From contig NZ_FWFS01000004.1 in the NCBI RefSeq assembly GCF_900172375.1, positions 214,820 to 278,819 of the forward strand: 64,000 nt of DNA, read 5' to 3'. Position 1 is the stretch's first letter. Each line of letters begins with the position of its first letter. The DNA comes from Aquimixticola soesokkakensis (lineage in GTDB: Bacteria; Pseudomonadota; Alphaproteobacteria; Rhodobacterales; Rhodobacteraceae). Below, one piece after another: positions 9,211 to 18,343 of this stretch. The notes under the pieces were generated by a model, which ran no database searches, had not been told where the DNA came from, and saw only the letters and a program-made list of their open reading frames with translations. The position numbers and the translations under genes were made by a program.

Positions 9211-11574
9211 ATGCCCACAATTTCCGAGATTCTCATGACCATGGACTACGGCCCTGCCCCCGAGGACGCTTCGATCGCCCATGACTGGCTGGCCCGTCAC
9301 GGCGCGCGGTTTGGTCATTTCATCGCTGGCACGCTGACCAGCCCCCACACCACATTTGCCACGATCAACCCGGCAACCTCTGTCGAGCTGGCGCAGGTGA
9401 GTGCGGGCAGCGCGGCCGATGTCGATGCCGCCGTGGAGGCCGCGCGCGCGGCGCAGCCCAAATGGGCGGCCCTGTCGGGGCATCAACGCGCGCGGCATTT
9501 GTACGCGCTGGCCCGCCACGTCCAGCAGCACGCGCGGCTTTTGTCGGTGCTGGAAACGCTGGACAACGGCAAGCCGATCCGCGAAAGCCGCGATATCGAT
9601 ATCCCGCTGGTGATCCGCCATTTCTACCACCATGCCGGCTGGGCCGAAGTGCTGGCCGACGAATTCCCCGCCGCCACGCCGCTGGGGGTCTGTGCGCAGG
9701 TGATCCCGTGGAATTTCCCGCTGTTGATGCTGGCGTGGAAGGTCGCGCCCGCTCTGGCTGCGGGCAACACAGTCGTTCTCAAACCTGCCGAATACACCCC
9801 GCTCACGGCGCTGGCCTTTGCGCAAATCGCCCATGAAGCGGGTTTGCCGGAGGGTGTGCTCAACATCGTGACGGGGGACGGCGAGACAGGGGCGCTGCTG
9901 ACGGGGCATGCGGGCGTGGATAAAGTCGCCTTCACCGGATCGACCGAGGTGGGCCGTCTCATTCGCAAGCAGATCGCGGGATCGGGCAAGGCCCTGACGC
10001 TGGAACTCGGGGGGAAATCGCCTTTCATCGTCTTTGCGGACGCGGATCTGGACGCGGCGGTCGAAGGTGTCGTGGACGCCATCTGGTTTAACGGCGGGCA
10101 GGTGTGTTGCGCGGGATCGCGGCTGTTGGTGGCCGAAGCTGTCGCCCCCCGGTTCACCGCTTTGCTCAAAGCGCGGCTTGGCAAATTGGTGACGGGCGAT
10201 CCGCTGGATAAATCTGTGGATCTCGGGGCCATCGTGCATCCTGTGCAGCTTGAGCGGATCACCTCGCTGGTCGATCAGGGCGTTGCCGAGGGGGCCGTCT
10301 TGACGCAAGGAGCCGCCCCCGAGGGCTGTTTCTTTGCGCCCACGCTGGCCGAAAACGTCGATCCGGCCAGCATTCTGGCGACCACGGAAATTTTTGGCCC
10401 CGTGGCGACGCTCACGACCTTTCGCACGCCCGCTGACGCGCTGGTGTTGGCAAATGCCACCAACTACGGGCTGGCCGCCTCGATCTGGTCGGAAAATATT
10501 TCGCTTGCCCTCGACATGGCAGCCAAGGTGAAAGCGGGGGTTGTCTGGATCAATGCCACCAACCTGTTTGATGCGGCTGCGGGCTTTGGCGGGATGCGCG
10601 AAAGCGGCTTTGGCCGCGAGGGCGGGCGCGAAGGCATGGTGGCCTATCTGGCCATGCCATCGCCCAAAGCGGGCAAGGCCGAAACGCCGCCCGCCGCCTG
10701 TGATCCCTTGCCAGGTGACACAGCGCCAGGGGCAAAGGGGGGCATAGACCGCACGGCCAAGCTCTACATCGCCGGCAAGCAGACCCGCCCCGACAGCGGC
10801 TATTCCTATGCGGTGCAGGGTCCCAAGGGCGCAATCGGCCTTGCGCCTTTGGGCAATCGCAAGGATATCCGCAACGCGGTGGAAGCCGCGCACAAAGCCT
10901 TTGGCTGGGGCAAAGCCACCGGCCATAACCGCGCGCAGGTGCTGTATTATTTCGCCGAAAACCTGGAGGCGCGCGCCGAGGAATTCGTCGCACGGCTCAC
11001 GGCCATGGGCCTTGGCAAATCCGCCAGATCCGAAGTCGACACAGCGGTGCAGCGTGCCTTCTGGTACGCCGCACAGGCTGATAAATTCGACGGGCATGTG
11101 CATTCCACACAGGCCAATCACGTAACGCTCGCCATGCATGAACCGATGGGCGTCATCGCAATTTCCTGCCCGGATCGCAGCCCGCTTTTGGGCTTTGTCT
11201 CGCTGGTGCTGCCCGCGATTGCCACGGGCAATGCGGTGGTGGTCACGCCCTCGCAAAGCCATCCGTTGATCGCCTGCGATCTGGTGCAAGTCATGGAAAC
11301 CTCCGACATTCCCGCAGGGGTCATCAACATCGTGACAGGCCCGCGCGACGACCTTGCGCGCGTGTTGGCCGATCACGACGATGTGGCCGCACAGTGGTAT
11401 TTCGGTACGGCGCAGAGCTGCGCGGATGTTGAAGCCCGCTCGGCGGGGAACCTCAAGCAAACCTGGGTCGAGGTGGCGGGTCTGCGCGATTTCTCAAGCT
11501 CTGCGGGCTATGGCAAAGGATTCCTTCACCGCGCCACGCAGGTCAAGAACATCTGGGTGCCCTACGGCATCTAG
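9211..11574 (+). CDS. ALDH16-type two-domain aldehyde dehydrogenase
   Basis: The protein is 787 residues from the ATG at 9211 (MPTISEIL). Domain 1 (about residues 30-480) is a complete NAD-dependent aldehyde dehydrogenase. The general base lies in LELGGKSPF (about residue 266) and the nucleophile in GGQVCCAGSR (about residue 298). Domain 2 (about residues 520-787) is a second ALDH fold without a recognisable catalytic Cys. This layout is that of the ALDH16 family, known from mammals and from Rhodobacterales. Next to deoC it most likely oxidises acetaldehyde to acetate during deoxyribose use. The frame is open further upstream but overlaps deoC. Confidence 0.92.
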   Translation: MPTISEILMTMDYGPAPEDASIAHDWLARHGARFGHFIAGTLTSPHTTFATINPATSVELAQVSAGSAADVDAAVEAARAAQPKWAALSGHQRARHLYALARHVQQHARLLSVLETLDNGKPIRESRDIDIPLVIRHFYHHAGWAEVLADEFPAATPLGVCAQVIPWNFPLLMLAWKVAPALAAGNTVVLKPAEYTPLTALAFAQIAHEAGLPEGVLNIVTGDGETGALLTGHAGVDKVAFTGSTEVGRLIRKQIAGSGKALTLELGGKSPFIVFADADLDAAVEGVVDAIWFNGGQVCCAGSRLLVAEAVAPRFTALLKARLGKLVTGDPLDKSVDLGAIVHPVQLERITSLVDQGVAEGAVLTQGAAPEGCFFAPTLAENVDPASILATTEIFGPVATLTTFRTPADALVLANATNYGLAASIWSENISLALDMAAKVKAGVVWINATNLFDAAAGFGGMRESGFGREGGREGMVAYLAMPSPKAGKAETPPAACDPLPGDTAPGAKGGIDRTAKLYIAGKQTRPDSGYSYAVQGPKGAIGLAPLGNRKDIRNAVEAAHKAFGWGKATGHNRAQVLYYFAENLEARAEEFVARLTAMGLGKSARSEVDTAVQRAFWYAAQADKFDGHVHSTQANHVTLAMHEPMGVIAISCPDRSPLLGFVSLVLPAIATGNAVVVTPSQSHPLIACDLVQVMETSDIPAGVINIVTGPRDDLARVLADHDDVAAQWYFGTAQSCADVEARSAGNLKQTWVEVAGLRDFSSSAGYGKGFLHRATQVKNIWVPYGI

Positions 11575-11584
11575 GCCGCGGGCC

Positions 11585-12775
11585 TTATGCGCCCGCAGCG
11601 ATCACCTTGGTCGCGGCCTCAAGCGCGCCTGCGCCGCGCGCGATTCCCAAGGCCTCGAAAGCCGCTTCAAGGCTGGCGATATTGCCCAAGACCATATGGG
11701 CGTTCAAATGCCCCATATGGCCGACGCGGAAAAACCCGTGCCATTCGGGTGACGCGGGATCGACCAGACCAAGGGAAATGCCAAGCGTCACGCCAGCCTC
11801 CTGTTCCATCCATTCGCGCAGACGGGTGGCATCGGGGGCGGTCATGCGCAGCGTCGTGACAGCATTCGACCGCGCGGCGGGATCGGCGATGTTCAACTCG
11901 GTGCATCCCCATGCCGCAAAGGCCGCGTGATAGGCGCTGGCAAGGGTCGCATGGCGGGCCCAGACGGCCTCCAACCCCTCCTCGAGGATCATATCGACCG
12001 CCGCGCGCAGGGCGTAGAGGTGATGGGTCGGTGCCGTCCCGTCGAAATATTCATAGAGTTGCGCAGGCGTGGCGCGCCCCGTCCAATCCCAATAGGGCGT
12101 GCGCAAATCTGCGGCTTTTCCCGCCTCCAAGGCGCGGTCGGAGAACCAGATAAATCCCATGCCCGGCGGGGTCATCAGACCCTTTTGCGAGGCGGCGATC
12201 ATCACATCGACGTTCCAGTCGTCAAACCGGAACTCGTCGCAGCCCAGCGAGGCAATGCAATCCACCATCAACAGCGCCGGATGCCCCAAATCGCGCATCG
12301 CCGCCCCCAAGGCTTTGATATCATTGCGCACCGACGTGGCCGTATCGACGTGAACGCAGGTCACCGCCTTGATGGTGTGATGGCTGTCAAGCTTGAGCGC
12401 ATTGATCACCTGCGCCACTTCCAACGCGGCGCGATTGCCAAAATCAAGCTCTGCAACCTGCGCGCCCAAGGCGCGCGCCACCCCTGCCCAACCGGAGCCG
12501 AAGTTGCCCGTGACCAGCGACAAAACCCGATCCCCGCGCGAGATCACATTGCTCAGGGATGCTTCCCAAAGACCATGACCGTTGGTGATATACATCGCCA
12601 GATTCTGCGAGGTGCCGGCAATGGTTTTCAGGTCGGGCACCAGGCCGTGGGTCATGTCGACCATCTCGCCGGTATAGATATTGGGCGCGGACCGCATCAT
12701 CGCGCGCAGAACGCGCTCGGGCATCACAGAGGGGCCCGGAATAGCAAGGTAGGTGCGACCATTGGCAAGGGACAT
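11585..12775 (-). CDS. Class V PLP-dependent aminotransferase (alanine/serine-glyoxylate type)
   Basis: The 396-residue protein begins with the family's IPGPSVMPERVL block. It has the nucleotide-loop region TNGHGLWEASLSN and the PLP-Asp region LLMVDCIASLGCDEF. The Schiff-base Lys is K198 in AASQKGLMTPPG. This is the alanine-glyoxylate / serine-glyoxylate aminotransferase group, which makes glycine or hydroxypyruvate. The exact substrate cannot be told from the sequence, and pyridoxamine-pyruvate aminotransferases belong to the same fold group. It is convergent with the ALDH gene, with 10 bp between stops. Confidence 0.88.
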   Translation of the reverse strand: MSLANGRTYLAIPGPSVMPERVLRAMMRSAPNIYTGEMVDMTHGLVPDLKTIAGTSQNLAMYITNGHGLWEASLSNVISRGDRVLSLVTGNFGSGWAGVARALGAQVAELDFGNRAALEVAQVINALKLDSHHTIKAVTCVHVDTATSVRNDIKALGAAMRDLGHPALLMVDCIASLGCDEFRFDDWNVDVMIAASQKGLMTPPGMGFIWFSDRALEAGKAADLRTPYWDWTGRATPAQLYEYFDGTAPTHHLYALRAAVDMILEEGLEAVWARHATLASAYHAAFAAWGCTELNIADPAARSNAVTTLRMTAPDATRLREWMEQEAGVTLGISLGLVDPASPEWHGFFRVGHMGHLNAHMVLGNIASLEAAFEALGIARGAGALEAATKVIAAGA

Positions 12776-13023
12776 CGGCGCGGCTTTCTGTAAAAGTGGA
12801 CTATCTGATCAAAAGCCGTACCCTTCGCATCTGCGCCGGTCAATCGCCGCGGCTCCCCTCAGGGCCCCTGCACCGCATCCCTTTGCGGCACATGCCACTT
12901 TCGCAGGCAGGCTGCGGGGCGCGAAAACCTTGCGCCAGAGCGTGGGGGCGGTTAAATCGGCAGTCAGCCCAGACTGTCTCATGACATCAAACACGCCACG
13001 ACGGTCCGCAAAGGAACCCGCCC

Positions 13024-13713
13024 ATGTTTTCCAAACTCCAGCAATCCTTCAAGAAACTGGAACGGGCGAAAGTCGGCTCTTTTGGAAATGACATCGAAAG
13101 CCCCAAGGGCCGCCGCGCCGCGATGTGGCATTTCCACCTCGTTGATCATGCGTTCCTGCGCGGCCTTTGGACCAACCTCGACCAGATCGCGCCGCAGGTT
13201 TGGCGCTCGAACCAGCCGGGACCGGCGCGCGTCGAACGCTACGCCAAAATGGGGATCAAAACGATCATCAACCTGCGTGGCACCCCCAATGTCAGCCACT
13301 ATCTGCTGGAACGCCAGGCCTGCGCCGCCCATGGCATTGCGCTGGAATCTCTGGCGCTCAAAGCCCGCCACGCGGCCAAGACCGAAGACTACCTTGCGCT
13401 GCTCGATCTGTTTGATCGCGTCGAGAAGCCGTTTTTGATGCATTGCAAATCGGGCGCGGACCGCGCGGGTCTGGCCAGTGCCTTTTACCTGCTGCATGCC
13501 TGCGGGGCGAGCGTGCCAGAGGCCCGAAAGCAACTGCACATCCGCTATATGCACCTCTCGACAACCAAAACCGGCGTGCTGGACTATCTGCTTGATTGCT
13601 TTGAAGCCGATCTGGCGCGCCTTGGGCCGATCCCGCTGCGCGACTGGCTGACCCATCACTACGACCGCAAGGCCGTAAACGACGGGTTCACCCCGCGCTG
13701 GGGGCGCAAGTGA
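13024..13713 (+). CDS. Tyrosine / dual-specificity phosphatase-like protein
   Basis: The 229-residue protein contains the Cys-phosphatase P-loop HCKSGADRAG, with nucleophile C141 and Arg147 (C-x5-R). An upstream TIINLRGTP strand is typical of DSP-like phosphatases. A general-acid Asp is not obvious before the P-loop. It overlaps the following ABC exporter by four bases (GTGA), so the pair is one translational unit. A role in dephosphorylating an exported or envelope substrate is possible but unproven. Confidence 0.82.
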   Translation: MFSKLQQSFKKLERAKVGSFGNDIESPKGRRAAMWHFHLVDHAFLRGLWTNLDQIAPQVWRSNQPGPARVERYAKMGIKTIINLRGTPNVSHYLLERQACAAHGIALESLALKARHAAKTEDYLALLDLFDRVEKPFLMHCKSGADRAGLASAFYLLHACGASVPEARKQLHIRYMHLSTTKTGVLDYLLDCFEADLARLGPIPLRDWLTHHYDRKAVNDGFTPRWGRK

Positions 13714-15605
13714 GCCAACAGCCCACCGCCCCCCTCCCCGCAAAACAGGGTCAAAACCAGCGGCTTGGCCTGTGGCTGTGGCGGGCCTACATCCGGCGGC
13801 ACACGGGCAAGATCCTGCTTGCCATGCTGTTCATGGCGCTGGAGGGGTCGGTTCTGGGCATCCTGAGCTACTTCGTCCAGCCGATGTTTGACAATGTGCT
13901 TGTCGGCTCGGATGGCGCGGCGTTGAAATGGGTGGCGCTTGGCGCGGTTGGCATCCTGTCTTTGCGCGCGGTGTCGACCTTCACCCAGCGCAACCTGATG
14001 GCCTCGGTGCAGACCAAAGTCTCGACCACGTTGCAGGCCGATATGGTCGCCCACATGCTGACGCTCGATGGCGATTTCTACCAAGACAACACCCCCGGCG
14101 TTCTGATCGAGCGCACGCGCGGCGACACGCTGGCCGCCTCCACCATCTGGAACACCGTCGCGACCTCGGTGGGGCGCGATATGGTCAGCCTGATCTCTCT
14201 GCTGGGCGTTGCCCTTTACACCGACTGGACCTGGACGCTGATCGCCGTGGCGGGGGCGCCCTTGGTGCTGTTCCCGATCACGGTGCTGCAAAAACGGGTG
14301 CGCCGCGCCACCCGCGCCGCGCGCGCCGCCGCCGCCACCGTGTCCAACCGGCTGGACGAAATTTTCCACGGGGCCGTCACGATCAAACTGTCCGCGACCG
14401 AAAAACGCGAAGCCAAACGTTTTGGAGCGACGCTCAACACCCAGCGCCGCGCGGAACTGAAGGCGGTGATGGGACAAGCGGCCATTCCCGGGCTGATCGA
14501 CCTTGTGGCCGGCATCGGCCTTGCGGGGGTCCTGTACTACGGCGGCGGGCAGATCGTTGCGGGCGAGAAAACCGTCGGGGAATTCATGTCGTTTTTCACC
14601 GCCATCGCACTGGTGTTCGAACCGCTGCGCCGCGTGGGCAATATTTCGGGCACATGGCAGGTGGCCTTGGGGTCCATCGAACGCATCCACGGGATTTTCG
14701 AGGCCAAGCCGACGATCAAATCGCCCGCCACCCCTGTCGCTCTTGCCAAACCCGCGCGCGAGGCGGACATCACCTTGGCCAACGTGTCCTTTGCCTATGG
14801 CACCGCCCCCGTGCTGCGCGGCGCAACCTTCACGGCGCGCGCGGGCGAGACCACCGCGCTTGTGGGGGCGTCGGGCGCAGGAAAATCCACCGTTTTCAAC
14901 CTGCTCACGCGGCTCGTGGACGCCACGGACGGCGAAATTACCATCGGCGGGCAGGATATCCGAACCCTCGCCCTGCCCCAATTGCGCAACCTCTATTCGG
15001 TCGTCAGCCAGGAGACCCTGCTGTTTGACGAAAGCCTGCGCGACAATATCACCATGGGCGAAACGCCTGATCCTGCGCAGCTGACGGCGGCGATGGACGC
15101 CGCGCATGTGTCGGAATTCGTGCAAGGTCTTGGCAATGGCCTGGACACGGCGGCCGGTCCGCGCGGCTCGGCGCTGTCGGGCGGGCAACGCCAACGGATC
15201 GCGATTGCGCGCGCAGTGCTGCGCGACCGTCCGGTGCTTTTGCTCGACGAGGCGACATCGGCGCTGGATGCGCGCTCGGAAAAGATCGTGCAAGAGGCCC
15301 TGGAACGCCTGTCGAAAGGGCGCACAACGCTGGTGATCGCGCACCGCCTCTCGACCATCCGCGCCGCGCATTCCATCGTGGTGATGGATCGCGGACGCGT
15401 GGTGGACCAAGGCACCCATGAGGAGCTTCTGGCGCGGGGCGGCATCTATGCCGACCTCTATCGCCTGCAATATTCCGAAGGCAAAACCGTGTCGGATGCC
15501 AGGGCCAAGGCGATCGCCGCCCCCGATGCTGCGCAGGACAGCGATGAAACCCCGAGCCCGCTCGCGCGGATGTTCAGCGCCTTTTCAACGATCTGGAAAC
15601 GCTAG
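13710..15605 (+). CDS. MsbA-like ABC exporter (fused permease and ATPase)
   Basis: This 631-residue half-transporter starts at a GTG overlapping the phosphatase stop. An N-terminal type I ABC membrane domain (about residues 30-320) precedes the nucleotide-binding domain. That domain has Walker A GASGAGKST (about residue 387), signature LSGGQRQR (about residue 488), Walker B LLLDEAT and the H-loop AHRLS. Homodimeric proteins of this type flip lipid A or other lipids across the inner membrane. Substrate is not determined here. The last bases overlap the converging glycosyltransferase-like gene. Confidence 0.92.
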   Translation: MSQQPTAPLPAKQGQNQRLGLWLWRAYIRRHTGKILLAMLFMALEGSVLGILSYFVQPMFDNVLVGSDGAALKWVALGAVGILSLRAVSTFTQRNLMASVQTKVSTTLQADMVAHMLTLDGDFYQDNTPGVLIERTRGDTLAASTIWNTVATSVGRDMVSLISLLGVALYTDWTWTLIAVAGAPLVLFPITVLQKRVRRATRAARAAAATVSNRLDEIFHGAVTIKLSATEKREAKRFGATLNTQRRAELKAVMGQAAIPGLIDLVAGIGLAGVLYYGGGQIVAGEKTVGEFMSFFTAIALVFEPLRRVGNISGTWQVALGSIERIHGIFEAKPTIKSPATPVALAKPAREADITLANVSFAYGTAPVLRGATFTARAGETTALVGASGAGKSTVFNLLTRLVDATDGEITIGGQDIRTLALPQLRNLYSVVSQETLLFDESLRDNITMGETPDPAQLTAAMDAAHVSEFVQGLGNGLDTAAGPRGSALSGGQRQRIAIARAVLRDRPVLLLDEATSALDARSEKIVQEALERLSKGRTTLVIAHRLSTIRAAHSIVVMDRGRVVDQGTHEELLARGGIYADLYRLQYSEGKTVSDARAKAIAAPDAAQDSDETPSPLARMFSAFSTIWKR

Positions 15606-16003
15606 GCGCGCAAAAGACGCGCGACCGGCATCAGGCCAAAGCGCCCCCAGATGCGCGCGCGAAGTCCGACCGGCAGTCGAAAGGCAGAGCGCCTTGCGCC
15701 CTGCGCGCCGCTCAACACCAGCGCTTCGACACGGCCCACCCAGCCCTCGGGCAAACGCGCGCCCTGCGCCAGTTCCAGCCGCCATGCCGCGCCGCAGGCG
15801 GCGCGCGCCGCCGTCACGCCGCCCTCGACAATCTCGGCCCCGACCGCATCGATCAGATCCGCCAAACCGTCATGGGCAAGATCACAGACCAGCACTTCGC
15901 GGATCAGACCCGCGTCAATTCCGGCCATGAGGTCTTTGACCTGCGCCGTAAATCCGGCTGCATTCGCCACCCCTGTGATCACAACCGAAACCGGTGCGCG
16001 CAT
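15602..16003 (-). CDS. Short degenerate GT2-like glycosyltransferase
   Basis: From the ATG at 16003 the protein is 133 residues. The N-terminus (MRAPVSVVITGVANAAGF, then GLIREVLVCDLAHDG) follows the first strands of a GT-A family 2 glycosyltransferase. The DxD metal-binding motif and most of the acceptor half are missing, although FGLMPVARLLRA resembles the family's usual C-terminal end. It is about half the usual length, so it may be inactive. The longer frame to 16102 adds residues unlike the family. Its stop overlaps the ABC transporter stop by four bases. Confidence 0.6.
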   Translation of the reverse strand: MRAPVSVVITGVANAAGFTAQVKDLMAGIDAGLIREVLVCDLAHDGLADLIDAVGAEIVEGGVTAARAACGAAWRLELAQGARLPEGWVGRVEALVLSGAQGARRSAFRLPVGLRARIWGRFGLMPVARLLRA

Positions 16004-16113
16004 CGCAAACTCTCCAACAACTCGGCCCTTCTGTTTTCGGGCCTGCAGACCTATATTCCATGCGCACGCCCAAAGACGAGACATAATTGCAAAGGGGCGC
16101 AACGAGAGGCCGA

Positions 16114-16863
16114 ATGATGAGCATTCCCGAGCACGACACCCCCCGTCACATTCTGGAAATCAGCGGTACGCAGCGGCGCAAGTTCCTGCAAGGGCTGGTG
16201 TCCAACGACGTGAACCGGCTGGATGAGGGCATGGTCTATGCCGCCCTTCTGACCCCGCAGGGAAAATATCTGTGCGACTTCCTGCTGGTGGAAGAGGACG
16301 GGGTGATCCTGCTCGACGCCCCTGCCCCGCTGGCGCCGGCCCTGTTCCAGCGACTGGGCATGTACAAACTGCGCTCCGATGTCACTCTGACGCCCTCACA
16401 GCGCGCGCTGGCGCGAGGTCTGGGCGACGTGCCCGCCGGTGCCTACGCCGACCCGCGCGACCCGGCCCTTGGCTGGCGGGCCTATGACGGGCGCGACAGC
16501 GAGGATCACGACTGGACCGCGCTGCGTGTCGCGCAGTGCATTCCCGAAGCGGGAATTGAATTGACCCCCGACAGCTACCTGTTGGAAAGCCGCTTCGAAG
16601 CCCTCAACGGTGTTGATTTTCGCAAAGGTTGCTACGTCGGCCAAGAGGTGACCGCGCGGATGAAACATAAGACCGAGCTGCGCAAGGGCCTGCGCCGCGT
16701 CGCCCTCACCGGCCATGCGCCCATCGGCACGCCCCTGTTAAACGACAGCGGCAAAGAGGCGGGCACGCTGTATTCCCAAGCCGATGGTCACGCCATCGCC
16801 TACCTGCGGTTTGACCGCGCCACCGGCCCGTTACGCGCGGGCGACGCGGTGATCACGCCCTGA
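16114..16863 (+). CDS. ygfZ: YgfZ/GcvT-like folate-binding Fe-S maturation protein
   Basis: The 249-residue product carries the YgfZ signature KGCYVGQEVTARMKHK near residues 175-190, which includes the conserved Cys. It begins with a GcvT-like tetrahydrofolate-binding domain (LEISGTQRRKFLQGLVSNDV). YgfZ uses THF and acts in maintenance of certain Fe-S enzymes. The start at 16114 has a GAGAGG a few bases upstream and an adjacent second ATG at 16117. An efficient hairpin terminator follows. Confidence 0.92.
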   Translation: MMSIPEHDTPRHILEISGTQRRKFLQGLVSNDVNRLDEGMVYAALLTPQGKYLCDFLLVEEDGVILLDAPAPLAPALFQRLGMYKLRSDVTLTPSQRALARGLGDVPAGAYADPRDPALGWRAYDGRDSEDHDWTALRVAQCIPEAGIELTPDSYLLESRFEALNGVDFRKGCYVGQEVTARMKHKTELRKGLRRVALTGHAPIGTPLLNDSGKEAGTLYSQADGHAIAYLRFDRATGPLRAGDAVITP

Positions 16864-16894
16864 CGCCGCAAGCCGCAGCCGCCCCCACAGACCG

Positions 16895-16924
16895 AAAAGG
16901 CCACCCGCGCGGGGTGGCCTTTGT
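16895..16924 (+). terminator. Rho-independent terminator after ygfZ
   Basis: AAAGGCCACCC (16896-16906) pairs with GGGTGGCCTTT (16912-16922) around a short GCGC-containing loop. The run of T is short on the plus strand. With the A-run on the other side it could act in both directions, between ygfZ and the converging efp. Confidence 0.8.
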
Positions 16925-16997
16925 CATCATACTTGCGTGAGCGCGCCGTGATCGGTTGCGGCGCGCCCGCGCGCTGCCCCCGCCCGCAATGAGGCGC

Positions 16998-17044
16998 GGA
17001 TCACCTAGGGATCACCTAGGGATCAGGCGCGGGGATCAGGCGCG
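16998..17044. repeat. Nested short tandem repeats at the efp 3' end
   Basis: GGATCACCTAG occurs twice in tandem (16998-17008 and 17009-17019). GGATCAGGCGCG and GGGATCAGGCGCG follow, the last overlapping the efp stop codon. This looks like repeated slippage of one unit. Confidence 0.85.
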
Positions 17045-17599
17045 TTCGGAATATTCCATGGTCTCGGTGTTGACGATGATCGCCTCGTCCTGACCGACAA
17101 AGGGCGGCACCATGACGCGCACGCCATTGTCGAGGATCGCGGGTTTGAACGAATTTGCCGCCGTCTGGCCTTTGACCACCGGCTCGGTTTCGACGATGAC
17201 GCAGGTCACTTTTTGCGGAACGGTCGCGTTCAACGCCTCTTCGTCGTGGAATTCGACGACGATGGTCATCCCGTCTTGCAAGAAGGGGCGACGATCCCCC
17301 AAAAGTTCAGCATCCAGAGTGACTTGGTCATAGGTTTCGACATCCATAAAGGTCAGCTGACCGTCGGATTCGAACAGGAACTGCATGTCTTTTTGCTCAA
17401 GACGTACACGCTCGACCTTATCAGCAGAGCGGAAGCGTTCGTTGAGTTTGCGCCCGTCGCGCAGGTTCTTCATTTCGACCTGGGCAAAGGCACCGCCCTT
17501 GCCGGGCTTGACGTGGTCGACTTTGACGGCGCCCCAAAGGCCCCCGTCGTGCTCCAGAACATAACCGGGGCGGATCTCGTTTCCGTTAATTTTGGGCAT
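17036..17599 (-). CDS. efp: Elongation factor P
   Basis: EF-P (187 residues, the normal length) relieves ribosome stalling at proline runs. The N-terminal KOW-like domain ends in the loop KPGKGGAF, whose K34 is the position that is lysylated in Lys-type EF-P. Two OB-like domains follow, with the family block [22 protein letters not shown] near residue 130. K34 without flanking Arg implies EpmA/EpmB-type modification, whose genes are outside the window. Its stop lies in short tandem repeats. Confidence 0.97.
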   Translation of the reverse strand: MPKINGNEIRPGYVLEHDGGLWGAVKVDHVKPGKGGAFAQVEMKNLRDGRKLNERFRSADKVERVRLEQKDMQFLFESDGQLTFMDVETYDQVTLDAELLGDRRPFLQDGMTIVVEFHDEEALNATVPQKVTCVIVETEPVVKGQTAANSFKPAILDNGVRVMVPPFVGQDEAIIVNTETMEYSERA

Positions 17600-17621
17600 T
17601 GGGCAAAACCATGACAGAAGG

Positions 17622-17649
17622 TTGACTGAATTCTGGCTGACCCTATATC
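17622..17649 (+). promoter_or_regulatory. Sigma70-like promoter upstream of the DUF6280 gene
   Basis: TTGACT (17622-17627), a 16-bp spacer and TATATC (17644-17649) are read on the plus strand, about 160 bp before the gene they would serve. They lie just beyond the divergent efp start. This is motif recognition only. Confidence 0.45.
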
Positions 17650-17812
17650 TGGCCTATCCCTGCAGAGCAAGGAAACAAGATCGAGTAACGTTAACTGTTC
17701 ATCAATGCGCCAATCGCATAGGTGATATGCAAGAACCGGTTACCCGAATCAAGGCGAACCTGTCATAAGGGCCCACGCCAAGATGACAAGAGCAATAAAG
17801 CAAGGAAACAGA

Positions 17813-18133
17813 ATGGCTGATTTTGTTGACGGCACTGCATATAATTACGAGCAAGGCCAACGCGCGCGCAAACTCTTTGCCGCTGTCGTTCTCGCCGCCC
17901 TCGACGATGCAATCGCCGATGACAAGAAATACGGCAACGGCCCAGAGCAAATCGCGCGCTGGGCACGCTCGCGTGATGGTCGCGAAGTTCTGTCATGTGC
18001 CGGTATCGACCCCAACGAACGGGTTGTGTCCGGTCTGATGGAATTCGTGTCCAAAGGCATCCGCACCTCCGTCGCGCTTTCGCGCGAGGAAAGCGAACGC
18101 CGCCACGCACAAGCCGAAGCGGAAGCCGCCTAA
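17813..18133 (+). CDS. DUF6280 family protein
   Basis: The 106-residue protein begins MADFVDGTAYNYEQG after an AAGGAAA-type ribosome site. It matches the DUF6280 family of conserved small Rhodobacterales proteins (AAVVLAALDDAIADDKKYGNGPEQIARWARSRDG). It has no membrane segment or signal peptide and its function is unknown. Its own promoter and a strong terminator flank it, so it is a single-gene unit. An earlier ATG at 17783 lacks a good ribosome site and is not conserved in style. Confidence 0.85.
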   Translation: MADFVDGTAYNYEQGQRARKLFAAVVLAALDDAIADDKKYGNGPEQIARWARSRDGREVLSCAGIDPNERVVSGLMEFVSKGIRTSVALSREESERRHAQAEAEAA

Positions 18134-18203
18134 AGCGCGACTTCCCCACTGCGGTCAACGGGTGGCTTTTTGAAACCCGCCGACCACGCTGCCTGATCTT
18201 GAG

Positions 18204-18246
18204 AAAAGAGGCGTCCCCTACTGCTGGGGGACGCCTCTTTTGGTTT
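18204..18246 (+). terminator. Strong terminator after the DUF6280 gene
   Basis: AAAAGAGGCGTCCCC and GGGGGACGCCTCTTTT form a long perfect stem around a short loop, ending in a T run. It closes the single-gene transcript. Confidence 0.92.
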
Positions 18247-18276
18247 TCACCCGCTGCTTTTGGTTTTCACCCGCTG
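18237..18276. repeat. Perfect 20-bp tandem duplication
   Basis: CTTTTGGTTTTCACCCGCTG is present twice back to back (18237-18256 and 18257-18276), starting in the 3' arm of the terminator. It is a simple duplication in the spacer before cobQ. Confidence 0.95.
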
Positions 18277-18343
18277 CCGCCGCGCTCTTCTGCTTTGACA
18301 CGAACTCCGCTACACCTGCGCCAAAGCAACGGAGCGCGCAGGC

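Noticed and set aside
9205..11460. 751-codon minus-strand frame
   Set aside because: Antisense to the ALDH16 gene, His/Arg-rich, and no family pattern.
13659..15470. 603-codon minus-strand frame
   Set aside because: Antisense to the ABC exporter, which has all its motifs.
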